DNA of 64,000 bases from Hemileia vastatrix (taxonomy: Eukaryota > Basidiomycota > Pucciniomycetes > Pucciniales > Zaghouaniaceae). Both the position numbers and the translations under genes were made by a program. Positions 10,955-22,658 of this stretch are shown piece by piece. The DNA is taken from NCBI GenBank assembly GCA_030280995.1, contig JASXTE010000005.1, positions 23,628,001 through 23,692,000 on the forward strand. Reading direction: 5' to 3'. The notes below the pieces were generated by a model. It did not search any database. It was not told the origin of the DNA and was given only the letters and a program-made list of their open reading frames with translations. Positions within the stretch are counted from its first letter, which is position 1; each line of letters opens with the position of its first letter.

Positions 10955-11644
10955 CTAGTGAAAATGTTGGCCCCTTCCTGGTGGTTGCCCCAGTTCATCC
11001 TCTGAGACTTCCTCATAAATCTCTCTTTCTTTCTCCAATCTTGAAGCTCCAGAGTACTTAGTTTCCCAGCCACCATCCTTAGGCACTACTAAGACTGCTG
11101 TTACTGGAATACCATAATCACCCATTATCCTTATTCCAATAGTTTTACTCAAAAAATAATCAATAGTTATAGAATAATCCATTAAAAATGGTGTTCCTAA
11201 AACTGGTTTAACTACACCCATTGGAACATAAAAATGAATATCTCTTGTTGCTCCTGAAACTCTAGTGCATACATACTCTGCTACACCTAGAACAGGCAAC
11301 CTACTTCCACCAATTCCTGCGACAGTGCCATCACCGTCTTTTACATGAAGACCTAGCTACACAGCATCATCTGCTGAAGCCACATTGACTTGTGAGCCTG
11401 TATCCACTAATGCTCTAATCTGCTTACCATTTACAGTGATTGTCAAATACCCTAAGGGACCTACATAATGTGGCGTCCTAGGTAATCCAATGATTGGCTG
11501 AAATGACTTCTCCCCTACATCAAATTCAGCACAATTATCAATCCTTTTCTTCCTGCACTTATCCACAATTCTGTTTTCTACATCTGGCGCTACTGCCGTC
11601 AGAATCCTTAATGGAACTGAAACTGTAGTTTTCAAACACTGCAC
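10955..11644 (-). pseudogene. G2 aspartic protease region
   Basis: 11644-11357 contains the retropepsin active-site motif ALVDTGSQVNVAS. 11299-10955 holds the following beta strands with VLGTPFLMDY, the usual 'LG-x-P(W/F)L' block. A stop and frame change separate the two. Upstream of the active site the fragment is a short linker with a KCRKKR stretch. Confidence 0.75.
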
Positions 11645-11781
11645 AACTTAATCCTCAGCTGCCTTAGAAAATCAGAGTGAACTGGATGCTGCATTTTCCA
11701 TTTAGGTTTTGTCGCCTTTGCACCAGCTTTTACTCTTCCAGGTGGGTTCTTTGGATTATTATACCTCGCTCCTGGCATTCC

Positions 11782-13270
11782 TTAAGCAGGTACCGCCCTT
11801 TTCTGTACTACCTCTGGCTCCTCCATCATCACAGGTTTTTCTTCTCCCTGATGATACACACCATACCCACCAGGTTCCATACCTTCCATTTCAACATCTT
11901 CCATAGGCGCAGGTATATTTTGTCTAGTAGTATACCCTACTTCTTCCATATCCTCTGGATTTGCATACCTAGAACCAGCTCTTCTTGGCCTACTAATTGT
12001 TGGTGGGGCCATTTTCTTGTGTTTTGCTGAGAACATCTCCAGATGCGCTGCAGTAAGTGGCGCTGCAACTGCTCCTTCTTTTACTTTAAAATTTAACACT
12101 ACGCAAGTAACTGCAAACTTAACTGATTTTGCATAATTGCCTTTCTCTTTGGCTTCAGGCTCTTTGCCCTTGCTTGACTTGCCCTCTATAGACTTCTTAT
12201 TAATATAATTGATGACCATGGCTCAAATCCCTCAATTCTTTTCTATAACAAGCTTAGTCCCATTTTCCAACATAAGCGTAGTTCCATTTTTGTAAACTAC
12301 CCTCTCTTCTTTATCCTTTTGAAGCGCATTACACCTCATCCTAGTATGCCCTTCTTTATTACAATAGTAACATACCATAGTAGCAAAGCGCAATGGTTAG
12401 GAAGAACTCTTGGGCCTAAACACCTCCTTTGCTTTTGCTGCTTCAATTATTTTCTTCTCCAATTCTTCAATCCTAGCCATAAAAGAATCTGGCTTCTCTT
12501 TAGTTAAAACTTTAGCTTTAGGGGACAACACCTGAGGAGACAATCAAACATCAGATGCATCATTGTCCATTTCCTCATTATCCAAAGCAACTCTAACTGC
12601 ACGGAGCTCAACTTGATGCAACTTTATTTCCACTTCCACTTCTGTCTCTACTTCCTCTAATCCAGGTTAATTATAATTACTTTCCCTCTTCTTGACTAAT
12701 TTCCCTTTGTTATCCAAGCGCCTCTTCACCCAGTTTTCCACTTCTGGCGCTAACGCTTCACAAAACAAAGGAAAAGATGCATTATTATCACTAAAATCTT
12801 CATTCCTGACAAAATACTGAACCATTTGATCAAATTCTTCCCTGAAACTTTTAAATTCTTTAGGGCCCCAAATACCCCCTCCAGCTTTGGCCTTCTTAAC
12901 CAAGACATCTAGATCCTTAATCATGTACCTAGTTTACTCAGTAATCTTCAGCCATCTCTTAAGCATCTTTTCCTTTAGCACTGACCAATCACGCTCTTTG
13001 TGACCCTTTAGATCCTCAAGATTGTCCTTGCACTCGTTTGATACAAGGAAAAATACTTGGCAACAATATCATATTTGGTCGCTCCATGAACTTCAGCTGC
13101 TTATTTGAACCTATGTAAGAACTTCTTGGTATTAATTCCCGTGAAACGCAAGCTTTCATCTTTACACCTGATAATTGTAGTTACCCTCTGCCAAAATGAC
13201 GCTGTTGTATTGGGAAATTTAACCCTCTCCTGACATCCCCTGGATGTAGTCACAGTAGGTTACATCTTCA
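11782..13270 (-). pseudogene. G2 gag remnants
   Basis: Fragments at 13270-12930 (FWQRVTTIIRCKDESLRFTG), 12924-12667 (FREEFDQMVQYFVRNED, ALAPEVENWVKRRL) and 12219-11782 (Lys/Glu/Pro-rich linker). Plus-strand 12300-12370 read backwards gives a CYYCNKEGH-type knuckle. Position between primer site and protease, and composition, fit gag; no single frame survives. Confidence 0.6.
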
Positions 13271-13487
13271 ATATAAATGTATCAAAACAAAATCCAAAAA
13301 CAAACACACACTTATTAATTTAACAGAACTATATCCACAATACATTCCTAACCTATCCTCTGATAATGGCTATTTATCCACTCATTGTAAGCCCTATGAC
13401 TCTGCCACTGAAGCGCCAGATTTATTACGCCTTCTTGACAAAACCCTGAGAACCAAACAATCTAATCAAAACACTATTTACAATTAA

Positions 13488-13505
13488 GCCACTTTTGGGG
13501 CACCA
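13488..13505 (-). other. Probable primer-binding site and LTR end of G2
   Basis: Reading the minus strand, an LTR-like end ...CTCTCTACA (13508 upwards) is followed by AT and then TGGTGCCCCAAAAGTGGC (13505-13488). A TGG-starting site just inside a CA-ended LTR, upstream of gag, fits a tRNA primer site. The second LTR was not found, so the LTR length is unknown. Confidence 0.45.
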
Positions 13506-13507
13506 AT

Positions 13508-14995
13508 TGTAGAGAGTTCTAAATTACTAAGCAGTAGATACAATGCAAGATGGGTTTGTTCTTCTTTTCAATTTATAAAAAGAAAGGCCTGCCACTCTTA
13601 TTTTAAAGACAGCCCAATAATGTGTAATACTAGTATCTGACTAGATCATTTATGAGTTGAGAGATGAGTTTAAAAATAAGGAAAAACAAATATTACTATC
13701 TGGATATTTCTATTCTTAATAAGTTCTAATATCCACAGCTACTCCCTCTTGAAGCACTCTCTCTGAATATGCCTTATTATAGCAATAAAATAACTCTAAT
13801 AATAGTTTATCCTACTGAATCTATATATTCCATCTGTGTTGCACTTTTTCACTAAACTATATGAAATACACACACAGATGCACAAACTTTTTATCAGAGT
13901 AATCACATAATAGACAAAATAGCTACATATCACAATATATTTCGAAAGTACATAATTTGAAGCTCTAATGTTTGTAATCAAAATGAATGATCTCAGTAAT
14001 AATTTTCTACCTCACTCTTTTTATACTCCTATAAGATAGCCTTTCCTTCTTATATTTTTTAGCACTCCAGACACAGTTCCCTGGTGGATCTCCAGTTCTG
14101 TTTCTAGTACCACATTAGCAAAACACTAACTAATTCATTATTAAACTAAATAAACCGCATGGAACAACTAAAGCACCTAAACATACCCTAAGCCTACTAA
14201 AACTATTATTTACTTGTTTCACTCATGTTCCACATGCGCGCTTATGATTGTACCTTTGCATTTTTTTAGCTCTACTTCCCGCTTTATCACCTTTCAGCGC
14301 TGATCCTAGTCTCTTTGACTCTTGGGTAATTTTGTGATTGAGTCCCCATTTTCCTTGTTTCATTACTAAGTCCATAGTTCTGAAAATTGACTTAGCTAAT
14401 TAGCCTCTGAAACTTACATTACCTATTTCAGTAAGTTACCACACTAGTGGTGGTGAATTATACTATGTACTTGAGGCCTTTCTTGTGCCATAATTCCTTC
14501 CTTAAAGCATAACACACAATTATTGAAAAATCCAAATCCATAATGTTCAGCACTTTCACTCCTAAGTTAATAATTCCTTTATTCAGCACATCCTGCTTCA
14601 AAATAAAAGCACACAAACCCTAAATCCCCTTCTGCACTTTTCCTTTGCTTTGTTCTTTTAAAAACCATAATTACATATTTATAATAGCACTATCTTCTGC
14701 ACTATTCTTCTCCTTTGTTCTTCCTGGGATACACAAGCTGATTGGTCCAAAAGATAAGTTACATGAAATGCACGTACCACAATGTTTCTCATATCTCTAA
14801 ACATCTTATTGTTTAATCTCTCTTATTACTCCATTTTTCCATTTCCAATTGTCTCCACCCAACTGCCTATATTATATTCTTATCACTTATTTCCTCAATT
14901 TCAGTTGAATATTCACTATAAAAGTATGCTTTGCCTGTTGTATCTTGTGTCATCCAATCTTAATATTAACTATTAATTTTCCCATTCAGCTAGTC
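13508..14995. other. Intergenic/LTR-derived AT-rich sequence
   Basis: The left end is probably the 5' LTR of G2 (minus orientation). The rest is AT-rich with no supported coding region or RNA gene. Small reading frames at 13796-13981 and 14782-14976 have biased Ile/Tyr/Leu composition and look like chance. Confidence 0.4.
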
Positions 14996-15210
14996 AAGTC
15001 CATTTCTTTCTGTCCAGTCCAAATATTTGTCCTCTGTCCTCATATTTGTCCACGTCCATCTATTATTTCATATACTGATAAAGTCTTATTATCTAAGGTA
15101 AACATTCAAGTCCATTTATTTCTGTCCAGTCCAAATATTCATCCTCTGTCCTCATATATGTCAAAGTCCATCTATTATTTCATATACTGATAAAGTCTTA
15201 TTATCTAAGT
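14996..15210. repeat. Two tandem 112-bp units
   Basis: Unit 1 starts at 14996 and unit 2 at 15108, both with AAGTCCATTT-x-TTTCTGTCCAG and ending CATATACTGATAAAGTCTT. The repeated GTCC wording resembles the reverse complement of the C2 copia LTR ends, so this may be a copia LTR fragment sitting against the 5' edge of G3. Confidence 0.6.
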
Positions 15211-15289
15211 ATTCACAAAACAATGGTCTCTCTTTGGCTCATTGGAATTTCAACTTCAAATTAAACTCTCTAAAATAGCCAACCCAGGA

Positions 15290-16161
15290 TAATCAAAATC
15301 CAATGGATCTGGACATAATAAAACTGGAAACTTCAGAATTCTTTTACTGTAAAAAATTTAGACACCTAGCTCAATATTGCTAACTCAAATTAATGATGAG
15401 AAAAAAGTTCAGCCTTACAAGAAAACAAAGGATTCTCATTTATTTCAGAGTGTTAACAGGGATTTGTATAAATAAATAGAAAAAATAGGGAATGAAATAG
15501 AAAAAATAAAGGTATAGTTGTATTTGTAATGAGCTAAATATTATTACCCCCAAAATTTCAGATAAATCAAAATATGAGGACACTATCTTAGGAGGGCATG
15601 ATACGGTGGTTTTCAATAAAAAATTCTATGAAGAAATATACAATTTTAATTCCTCATCTTATTTTTCAGAGATTGGAACAAGTGCATCAATAATTCAAGT
15701 CTCAAAAAATCCTATGGAATTCTACACTATGGGTAATGCTAATACTACTCTTCCTATATATTATATACAAACATTGGGAAGGAAAATACTTGACATAGTA
15801 GATTCCAGAGCAGTGGCCAATTATATAGCCCCTAAAGTAGCTTTTTTTCTAGGAGGGCCTGTAAAAAAAACCTAATTTTTGTCATTTAAAATTTGCTGAT
15901 AGAACCCTTAAAAATATATTAGGAACAATAATGATAAATTTTTATTGTGGGGACCTTTCAATGAAGAAAGACTTTGTAATATTTCCATTAAAACATTTTG
16001 AATTGGTTGTGGGAATACCTTGGCTCCAAAAATATGATGAAGAAATAAAATTCAAAACAAATATAATCAAAATTAAGGATGGCACAGGCAAATCAGGTAT
16101 AATGAAGCCAGTAATTCCTTTTAATTATATAATTGAAGAGTATAATATTATTAAAAATTAA
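15290..16161 (+). pseudogene. G3 gag zinc knuckle and protease
   Basis: FFYCKKFRHLAQYC near 15345 is a CCHC knuckle that has lost its first Cys. The protease has VDSRAVANYIA where the family has a D-S/T-G-A active site (Gly to Arg), and HFELVVGIPWLQKYD for the later strand. Stops separate these parts. Confidence 0.7.
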
Positions 16162-16199
16162 AATAAGGTCCTCATGTTGGCAAAAAAGATGGCACCTTT

Positions 16200-18136
16200 T
16201 TGTTTCAAAGAAGAGGTAACTCTCCAACGGGACTCAAAATTTAATTGCAAGATCAATATGGGAAACACAGCTCCAATAAAATGTAAAGTATGTCCTCACA
16301 ATCTAGTTGAAAGCAATACATAGATGAATTTATTGAGGAAAGTTTTGAGAAAGGAATTATAGAAAAATCAGACTCATCTTGGTTGGTCCCATTATTCATT
16401 GTTAAAAAAGCCAATGGTTCAAACAGAGTTTGCGTAGATTATAGACCATTAAAAGCAGTAAAAAATGCTTAACCACAACCAAAATCAATGACTAATACTT
16501 GTTTCCTAAAGGTGTAAAATTCTTTACAACTTTGGAGTTGAAGAGTGGTTTCTGTAAAATTAAGATACATCTGGACTCAAAAGAGAAAACAGCTTTCAAG
16601 TGTTGTAAAGGAAATTATCATTGGAATGTGATTCCATTTTGCCTATGTAATGCACCCAGTATTTTTCAAGAAGTAATGAATAAAATATTAAAACCAGTTA
16701 TTGATAAATGTGCCTTGGTGTATTTGGATGATATCATAATCTATTCCACTAATGTCAAACAACACTTACATGATATTCACACAGGATTAAAACTTCTGGA
16801 ACAGGAGAACTTCATGTTATCAGTCAATAAGTTTGAATGAGCAAAAGACAAACTATTATTTCAAGGACATATTTTAGATGGGAATATTTTAAAAACAAAT
16901 CCAAATAAGATAGATAAAATAATAAACTGGCCAATACCTACAAATATCACTCATGTAAGAGGGTTCTTAAACCTTTGGGCAAATTATAAATGCTTTGTTA
17001 AAGGATTCACATCCATTTCTTCTGCATCACTACGCAATATAGGGGGTGGACTTGCTAGCAAGTCCTCAACCTGAACTCAGATGGAACTCAGATGGAACTC
17101 AGACTGAACTCATACTGAACCCATACTGAACTCTATTTGAACACCCACCTAAAACTGTTCTTCTGAGTGGTGTTCATTCCTGATTGTATGGCTCCTTTAT
17201 CAATAGCTCAATGTGTGTTCAATCTATGGTGAGTTTGGGTCCAAGGTTGCGGACTTGCTAGCAAGTCCGCCCCCCATATTGTGTGGTGCATTATACAAAT
17301 TTAAAAAAAAACTTTCCAAAAAAGAGGGCTCCAATAAAATGGGGGGAAGAGCAAGAACAATCTTCTAAAATCTCAAAATTTCTCTTACTGAAACAATCCT
17401 CCTCAAACACCCAATTCCATTTCATCCTTTTATTCTTGATACAGATGCCTCAGGAACTAGCATAGGAGCAGTTCTTCAACAAGACATAGAAACTACTTAC
17501 AACCTGGATAGCTTCAAACCACTCAACTACTTAAAGACTGTAAAGGACAAGAATATCCAGCCAATTGCCTACAAATCTAGAAATCTATCTCCCACTGAAC
17601 AAAGGTACTTGGCTCAAAAAAGGGAACTCTTTGAAATAGTAAACTCTCTCAAACACTTTAGAGGATACATAGAGGTATCACCAGTTTTGATACAAACAGA
17701 TCATGAATCTCTCAGACATTTCAAAACACAGAGAGAAGTTACTCAAAGGCTCACACAATTTATAGATGAAATCAAACACTTTAATTTTCACATTGTATAT
17801 CGCCCTTGTAAGTCTCAATTGGATGATGACTCCCTTTCTCCAAAGCCTGAAGCACTTACTGACCCTGAACCTCCAGAGACTGCTACACTGCTCTTCATTA
17901 TAAATGAAAAAGACCCATGGAATCAACTAGACAAAATAAACTTCATCTTACAAAATAACCTATCTCCACCAAATCATCTAGAGAACTATACACTTAAGGA
18001 TGGAAACTCTATTACTTCCCAGATTCAAAAAATAAATAAATGTTTGTTAAATTTGTATTGGATGAACGTGAAACTGAAGCTATTGTTAAGAATATCCATG
18101 AAGAACTGGGACATAGAAACAAAAAAGATGTTGTAA
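16200..18136 (+). pseudogene. G3 reverse transcriptase and RNase H, split by an insertion
   Basis: RT: SSWLVPLFIVKKANGSNRVC (about 16375-16430), TLELKSGFCKI, FCLCNAPSIFQEVMN and the intact YLDD at 16731-16742. The frame is broken by stops and by the insertion at 17035-17281 in the RT connection region. RNase H follows at 17440-17900: DTDASGTSIGAVLQQD, QKRELFEIVNSLKHFRGY, QTDHESL and HIVYRPCKSQLDDDSLS. Confidence 0.8.
17035..17281. mobile_element. 247-bp inverted-repeat element (MITE-like) in G3 RT
   Basis: The ends are 37-nt inverted repeats (17035-17071 and 17245-17281) with three mismatches. Each end includes the perfect 18-bp palindrome GGACTTGCTAGCAAGTCC next to a GGGGG/CCCCC run. Inside, 17073-17142 is a six-copy run of an 11-bp unit (GAACTCAGATG type). 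It interrupts the G3 RT frame. The target duplication is not clear (possibly TA). No coding capacity. Confidence 0.75.
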
Positions 18137-19700
18137 GTACTTTTAAAGAAAGATACCTGGTTCCAGAAATTTTCAACAAAGTAAAAAACTGTATCAAAAA
18201 TTGCTTACCTTGTCAATTTAATAAGTGCAGTTATCTGGAAACAACCTGGATTTTATCTGGAAATATCCTAAACTTCTAATTATAGAAATTACCTGCTTAT
18301 TGCTACCCAGTTTCAACATAAACTTCTAATTATAGTAAATACCTGCATATTATATCCAAGAAACAACTTATTAGACATAAATAAAATCAATATTTTATTC
18401 AACAACAATCTGTATCACCTAATTTATGCCATATAAATTCATTGATGTACACTAACTCTAACCCTAATGCTAATTCTAAAACTAACAATAATGTTTACAA
18501 TGAAGATGAAGGCATTATAACCCTAACGTTGAGGAATAATGAGAATGAGAAAGTGATACTTCTAACTTGATTGAGGGCATGATACTGCTAACATTTTTGA
18601 GCAAATTATATTTCTAACTTATCTGAGGGAAAGGTACTGCTAATGTTGTAGGTTTTATACTATTCATAGCGAAATACATAGTAGGCTGTGCATGGTCAAA
18701 GGTTGTATAATTTTTATGGAATTGATATAATTAGAAATCTAGGCTGTTGCCAGAAAAATGCCCTTTAATAAGGACCAATCATTCCAAGATAAACTTCTTA
18801 TCTTCCCTATACTCAGAGGAGGATCTTTTCTCAAATGGGCCATGGACTTTGTTGGCCTGCTTCCACTCACTAAGGAGTTAAATAAGCACATAATAACTGC
18901 TTTTGATTATGGAACAGGTTGGGCTCACACAAAAGTCATAAAGGCAACATCAACTCTGGAGACAATTGAAATGGTAAATTTAATTACTTTCAATCATGGG
19001 CTTACACTTGAGATTCTAACCAACAATGGCTCCAAATTTGATTCTTATCAGTTTGAACTATTCCTTAAAGAAACAAAAAATTTCCATATCAATACAACTC
19101 CATTACATCCTCAATCAAATGGCTTAGTCAAACAATTTCATGTTACCCTTGAAAACACGATAAGAAAATATGTGTCCCCCAGCAATCAGAATGATTGAGA
19201 CCTTTACATCTACAAATCACTGTTTACTTTCTGGAGCTCACCATCAGGAGCTCTCTAAACAACACCATTCTTCATGACTTATGGAATAAAGGTCAGACTC
19301 CCTTCTGACTCACAGTTTTCAGGTATTACTATTCCAGATATTTCAAATATTGACATGGAGTACATTTACTATCAATGAAATCTAGATAATTGTTGATTGC
19401 ATGTTGATTGTCAAGATAGGATTAATAGCCTTATAAATTCTGCTCAAGAATGGTATGTAGAAACTAATGAAGCATATCCTGAAAGGGGAATTAAACCTGT
19501 AGACAAAGTCTTACAAAAATTTGAGGACAGACCATCAAAACTTCACCTGAAATGGGACGGCAATTCATCATCCAAGAATGTGATTTACATGGCACATACA
19601 AATTGAAGACTATGAATGTGCATATACTATGAACAAATGTAAATGGCTCAGGATTAAAACTATTCCATGGCAATTCAGCTCAATTACATCACACCAGTTC
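18040..19700 (+). pseudogene. G3 integrase, split by a 538-bp insertion
   Basis: The zinc domain HEELGHRN...CLPCQFNK ends at 18225. After the insertion, from 18764, the core has MDFVGLLP (first Asp), LTNNGSKFDSY (second Asp now Asn, codon at 19022-19024) and HPQSNGLVKQFH (catalytic Glu now Lys). The C-terminal end with RPSKLHLKWDG reaches about 19600. Two catalytic residues are lost, so the enzyme would be dead even if joined. Confidence 0.85.
18226..18763. mobile_element. 538-bp non-autonomous DNA transposon, 9-bp target duplication
   Basis: TTTAATAAG flanks it at 18217-18225 and 18764-18772, and removing the insert plus one copy restores the integrase alignment with G4. The termini are imperfect inverted repeats (left TGCAGTTATCTGGAAACAAC; right, reversed, GGGCATTTTTCTGGCAACAG). 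A 9-bp duplication suggests a Mutator-like (MULE) origin, though other families make 8-10 bp. The interior is AT-rich with degenerate CTAACCCTAA-like words and no ORF of note. Confidence 0.75.
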
Positions 19701-20338
19701 ATGAATCCAACTTAGAGACCAAAATGCCAGAAATAGCTCTGGATACAGAGCATATGATAGAACAGGTGGACAAACACAGGTTTCTACTTCTAACTCATGA
19801 ACATGACCCCACATAAATGCCAATAGGATTATTTAACAACAAAGAAGTAGAAACCAATCAGTGAAAACAAAGCACTCCTAATGGAAATTCTGGCCCTTAT
19901 TTTAGACTCTCTTTTATTTATTATTTAGAATCATGGCTTAATTTTAAAAAATAACTTTGATTTATACAACTTTGCAACACTTTTTCACAGGATTGAGCAT
20001 ATGCAGAATTCCACCTATACAATACTAGAGAGGTTAGACCCAAACTTAATAGAAGATAGAGAAATCATTAGAGAAATCATAGAATTTGAAGTTGAAGAGA
20101 TATCCCCTTAGGCTTCTCCCCAATATTATACTAGCCTCATCAATGAAGTCAACAACATAATAACACAAAAAAATATAATCAAAGGATTAAATGTCTTAGC
20201 TGAACAAACATTACACCAAAAATCATTACAAAGCAAAGAAGGAGAACTCTCATACAGTTCTCAAAATGAAACAATCATGAATACAGATGAAAAAATCCTG
20301 AACCCAGACAAGGACGTCTGAAATCTGGGAGGGGATGA

Positions 20339-20628
20339 TGTGGTTCTTACATTCCATCTTACCATATTAGGATATATTAGTGTAGTAGTTTCTTATTTAT
20401 TAACTTATACTTTTCCTTTTCCATAATCATTATCTATTAATATTCAGTTTACTATAATAATTACTATATTCAATCATACTTTTCATCACTCAAAAGCGGT
20501 ACAATTTTTTCAAATATAATTACTAATTGCAGATTAGTATTTTATCTCAGCACATATATAAAGTGCATAATTTCTCACAATGAATACTAAGCTAGTTTTT
20601 CTTACTGACCTTGACATACTTAGGATTC
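20339..20628 (+). mobile_element. G3 3' LTR (LTR type A), truncated by G4
   Basis: Follows the purine tract CTGGGAGGGG and starts TGTGGTTC. Its right half matches the solo LTR at 36437-36765 (shared TATATAAAG-x-GC and the tail ACTAAG...CTTAGG). G4 begins at 20629 inside it, after the target site ATTC. The TATA-like ATATATAAAG is at 20554-20563. Confidence 0.65.
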
Positions 20629-21026
20629 TGTGAAGTGTTTCCTCTTCCGGAACTTTCTCTTTTCTTTTTCTTTACCTATCCTTCTATGTTTTCCCTTTAC
20701 AGGTATACTAGTACAATAATTCCTTAAGAGGAAATCATTTAACCTTATAATTACTTGTTTAAAAATAACACTTAGTTATCCATATATTTCTTTTATAAGC
20801 TATTCATCAACCGATAATCTCCCATTCCATATTGCTCCTTCATAATTACTAAATACATAAAAACCATCAATATAATAGTTTTCTACTTTTCCAGCTCATC
20901 CTTATATTAGTATAATGACTGTTGTGCCTATAAATACTGCACCTGATTGGAAATGAAGGACAAGTTCCATTCTTCATACTCATAATTTTTCTTCTGCAAC
21001 AAACCAAAGAACTTGCGAGAATGTCA
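20629..21026 (+). repeat. G4 5' LTR (LTR type B)
   Basis: TGTGAAGTG...GAATGTCA. It aligns along its length with the 3' LTR at 36129-36854. The TATA-like box CCTATAAATAC lies at 20927-20937, about 100 bp before the LTR end. Confidence 0.8.
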
Positions 21027-21320
21027 AATACGTATTTTTGAGTATCAAGGTTTTTATTGTAGAACTAATAAGAACTTTAGTTACAAATATTTTAATTTTT
21101 TTCTAATCACTAATATTCTTCTCTTCATTCGTTTATCAGAGTCTTTTTTTAAATTAGTGACCTATTAAGAGAAAAAACTCTTGGACTCTTGAAGAATATC
21201 ACTACTAGTATTAAACTTAGGACAAAGTAATTACTTGAAAGGTTAGTAAATTTTTTATTCTAGTAGGATTACTAGAATTTGATAGTTACCTTTATATATT
21301 AAGCGTAAGGTGCTCCAGCC

Positions 21321-21920
21321 ATGTCTGATATTCCAGATATCAGGCAACTATTCCAAAAAATTAGTTACTTTGCAGAAAAACTTGCAAGACAAAATGAAGA
21401 AATTGCTTTCATACGCTTAGGACAGCAAAGAACGGATTCTCCAAAGAAAGTCTCCCTCAGAGTTGAACCTCAAAATTTCAAAGGTTATGGAGAAAATATT
21501 GAACACTGGCTAATCAAATTTGAAAGTATTCTACAAACAAGGTCCATCCCCGCAAAAAATGGTCCACTTTAGCTTTGGGATACCTAATAGGTGATCCCAG
21601 GACATTCTATTTGTAGTTTCTGGACGACAATGGAAAATCTTTACTTCCCTGGGAGGACCTAAAGGCGTCCTACTTGAAAAATATAATCATAAATTCAAAG
21701 TTGACAAAATGTGAGACCAACTGAAGCACCTTACATATATCTTAGGAAAGATGGAAGACTTAATCACTAAATTCCATATTATCTCAGGTCAAATTCCATC
21801 AAAGAGGTTATCAAATGAAGAAAAAATTAATGTTTTTAAGGAAAAATTACCTGCTCCACTTAAATATGAACTATAACAAATAGACTTTGCCAATCAAATT
21901 AATTTAGAAAAGGTCTTTAG
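21321..21920 (+). pseudogene. G4 gag N-terminal part
   Basis: Starts ATG at 21321 (MSDIPDIRQLF), with LRVEPQNFKGYGENIEHWL, a usual gag opening of this group. The frame breaks at 21570; ALGYLIGDPRTFYL, LPWEDLKASYL and later fragments follow in other frames until C1 begins at 21921. Confidence 0.7.
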
Positions 21921-22548
21921 TGTCAAAATTATATCATTAAGCAGATACTCTATTTCTACATTTTAATCCATACTTATACATATCTATATATACATAATAC
22001 TATATAAGTACTATCCTATATATACTTTAACCTAACTTGGTGATACTACATAAAACTTATATGGATGAGGAATCTCCATGTCCTTTCTCATCCACTCTTT
22101 TTCTTCTCTTAGTCATTATATTTAATTATTAACTATTATTACTTAAATTCTCTCTTAAGTTTCTTGTCCACTTTATTTCTCTTGTCCTTCTGTCCTTGCC
22201 GTCCCTTGTTGTCCTTTGCATCCTAAAGCTTAACTTACCTGGTGCTTAAACTTATCAGTTAAACTTGTATGTATGCTCTACAACAGCAATGTATCCACTC
22301 TTTTTCTTCTTTTTCTCATTATTTTTATTTATTAACTATTATTACTTAAATTCTCTCTTAAGTTTCTTGTCCACTTTATTTCTCTTGTCCTTCTGTCCTT
22401 TTCCTCCTAAAGCTTAACTTACCTGGTGCTTAAACTTATCAGGTAAACTTTTTCTTGTCCACTTTATTTCTCTTTTCCTTCTGTCCTTGCCGTCCTTTGC
22501 CGTCCTTTGCATCCTAAAGCTTAACTTACCTGGTGCTTAAACTTATCA
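21921..22548 (+). repeat. C1 5' LTR with internal duplications
   Basis: Longer than the 3' LTR (without its MITE) by about 180 bp because the block CTCTTAAGTTTCTTGTCCAC...CTGTCCTT and the end block CTAAAGCTTAACTTACCTGG are repeated two to three times. Confidence 0.85.
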
Positions 22549-22658
22549 GGTTTATGGGCCCAGCCCCCCTGTATTCTTAAGAAAAGCTGGAAGCACCCAA
22601 TACTCCATTCTTCCTTAGGGAATCCCCTGATCCAGAGTTGTCTTCAACTTACACTGCC

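Larger units (their letters stand above)
7640..13275 (-). mobile_element. Ty3/gypsy element G2, degenerate, minus strand
   Basis: Gag, protease, RT, RNase H and integrase fragments occur in the normal order reading from 13275 down to 7640, each broken by stops and frameshifts. The integrase, RNase H and RT ends are clearly the same family as G1 (shared PYYPEAEGM, RGHQ, ELMF and VLPVDLE/VLPIDLE blocks). G1 and G2 point towards each other. Confidence 0.85.
15215..20628 (+). mobile_element. Ty3/gypsy element G3, degenerate, interrupted
   Basis: Order: gag end (PMDLD followed by a damaged zinc knuckle, about 15290-15380), protease (15606-16161), RT (16200-17034), a 247-bp insertion, RNase H (17290-17990), integrase (18040-19700) interrupted by a 538-bp insertion, then a purine-rich tract and 3' LTR. 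The gag N-terminus and 5' LTR are missing. Closely related to G4. Its LTR is split by G4; the last bases may lie at 36855-36871. Confidence 0.8.

Noticed and set aside
14782..15190. Short Ser/Leu/Ile-rich plus-strand frames
   Set aside because: Low-complexity AT-rich sequence, one across a tandem repeat; no conserved block.
17035..17281. Assigning a TA target duplication to the palindromic MITE
   Set aside because: The flanks CAATAT/ATATTG are part of the inverted repeat, so the true target cannot be separated without an empty site.
18440..18530. Telomere-like CTAACCCTAA words
   Set aside because: Only single, degenerate words inside a 538-bp transposon; no tandem array, so not an interstitial telomere.
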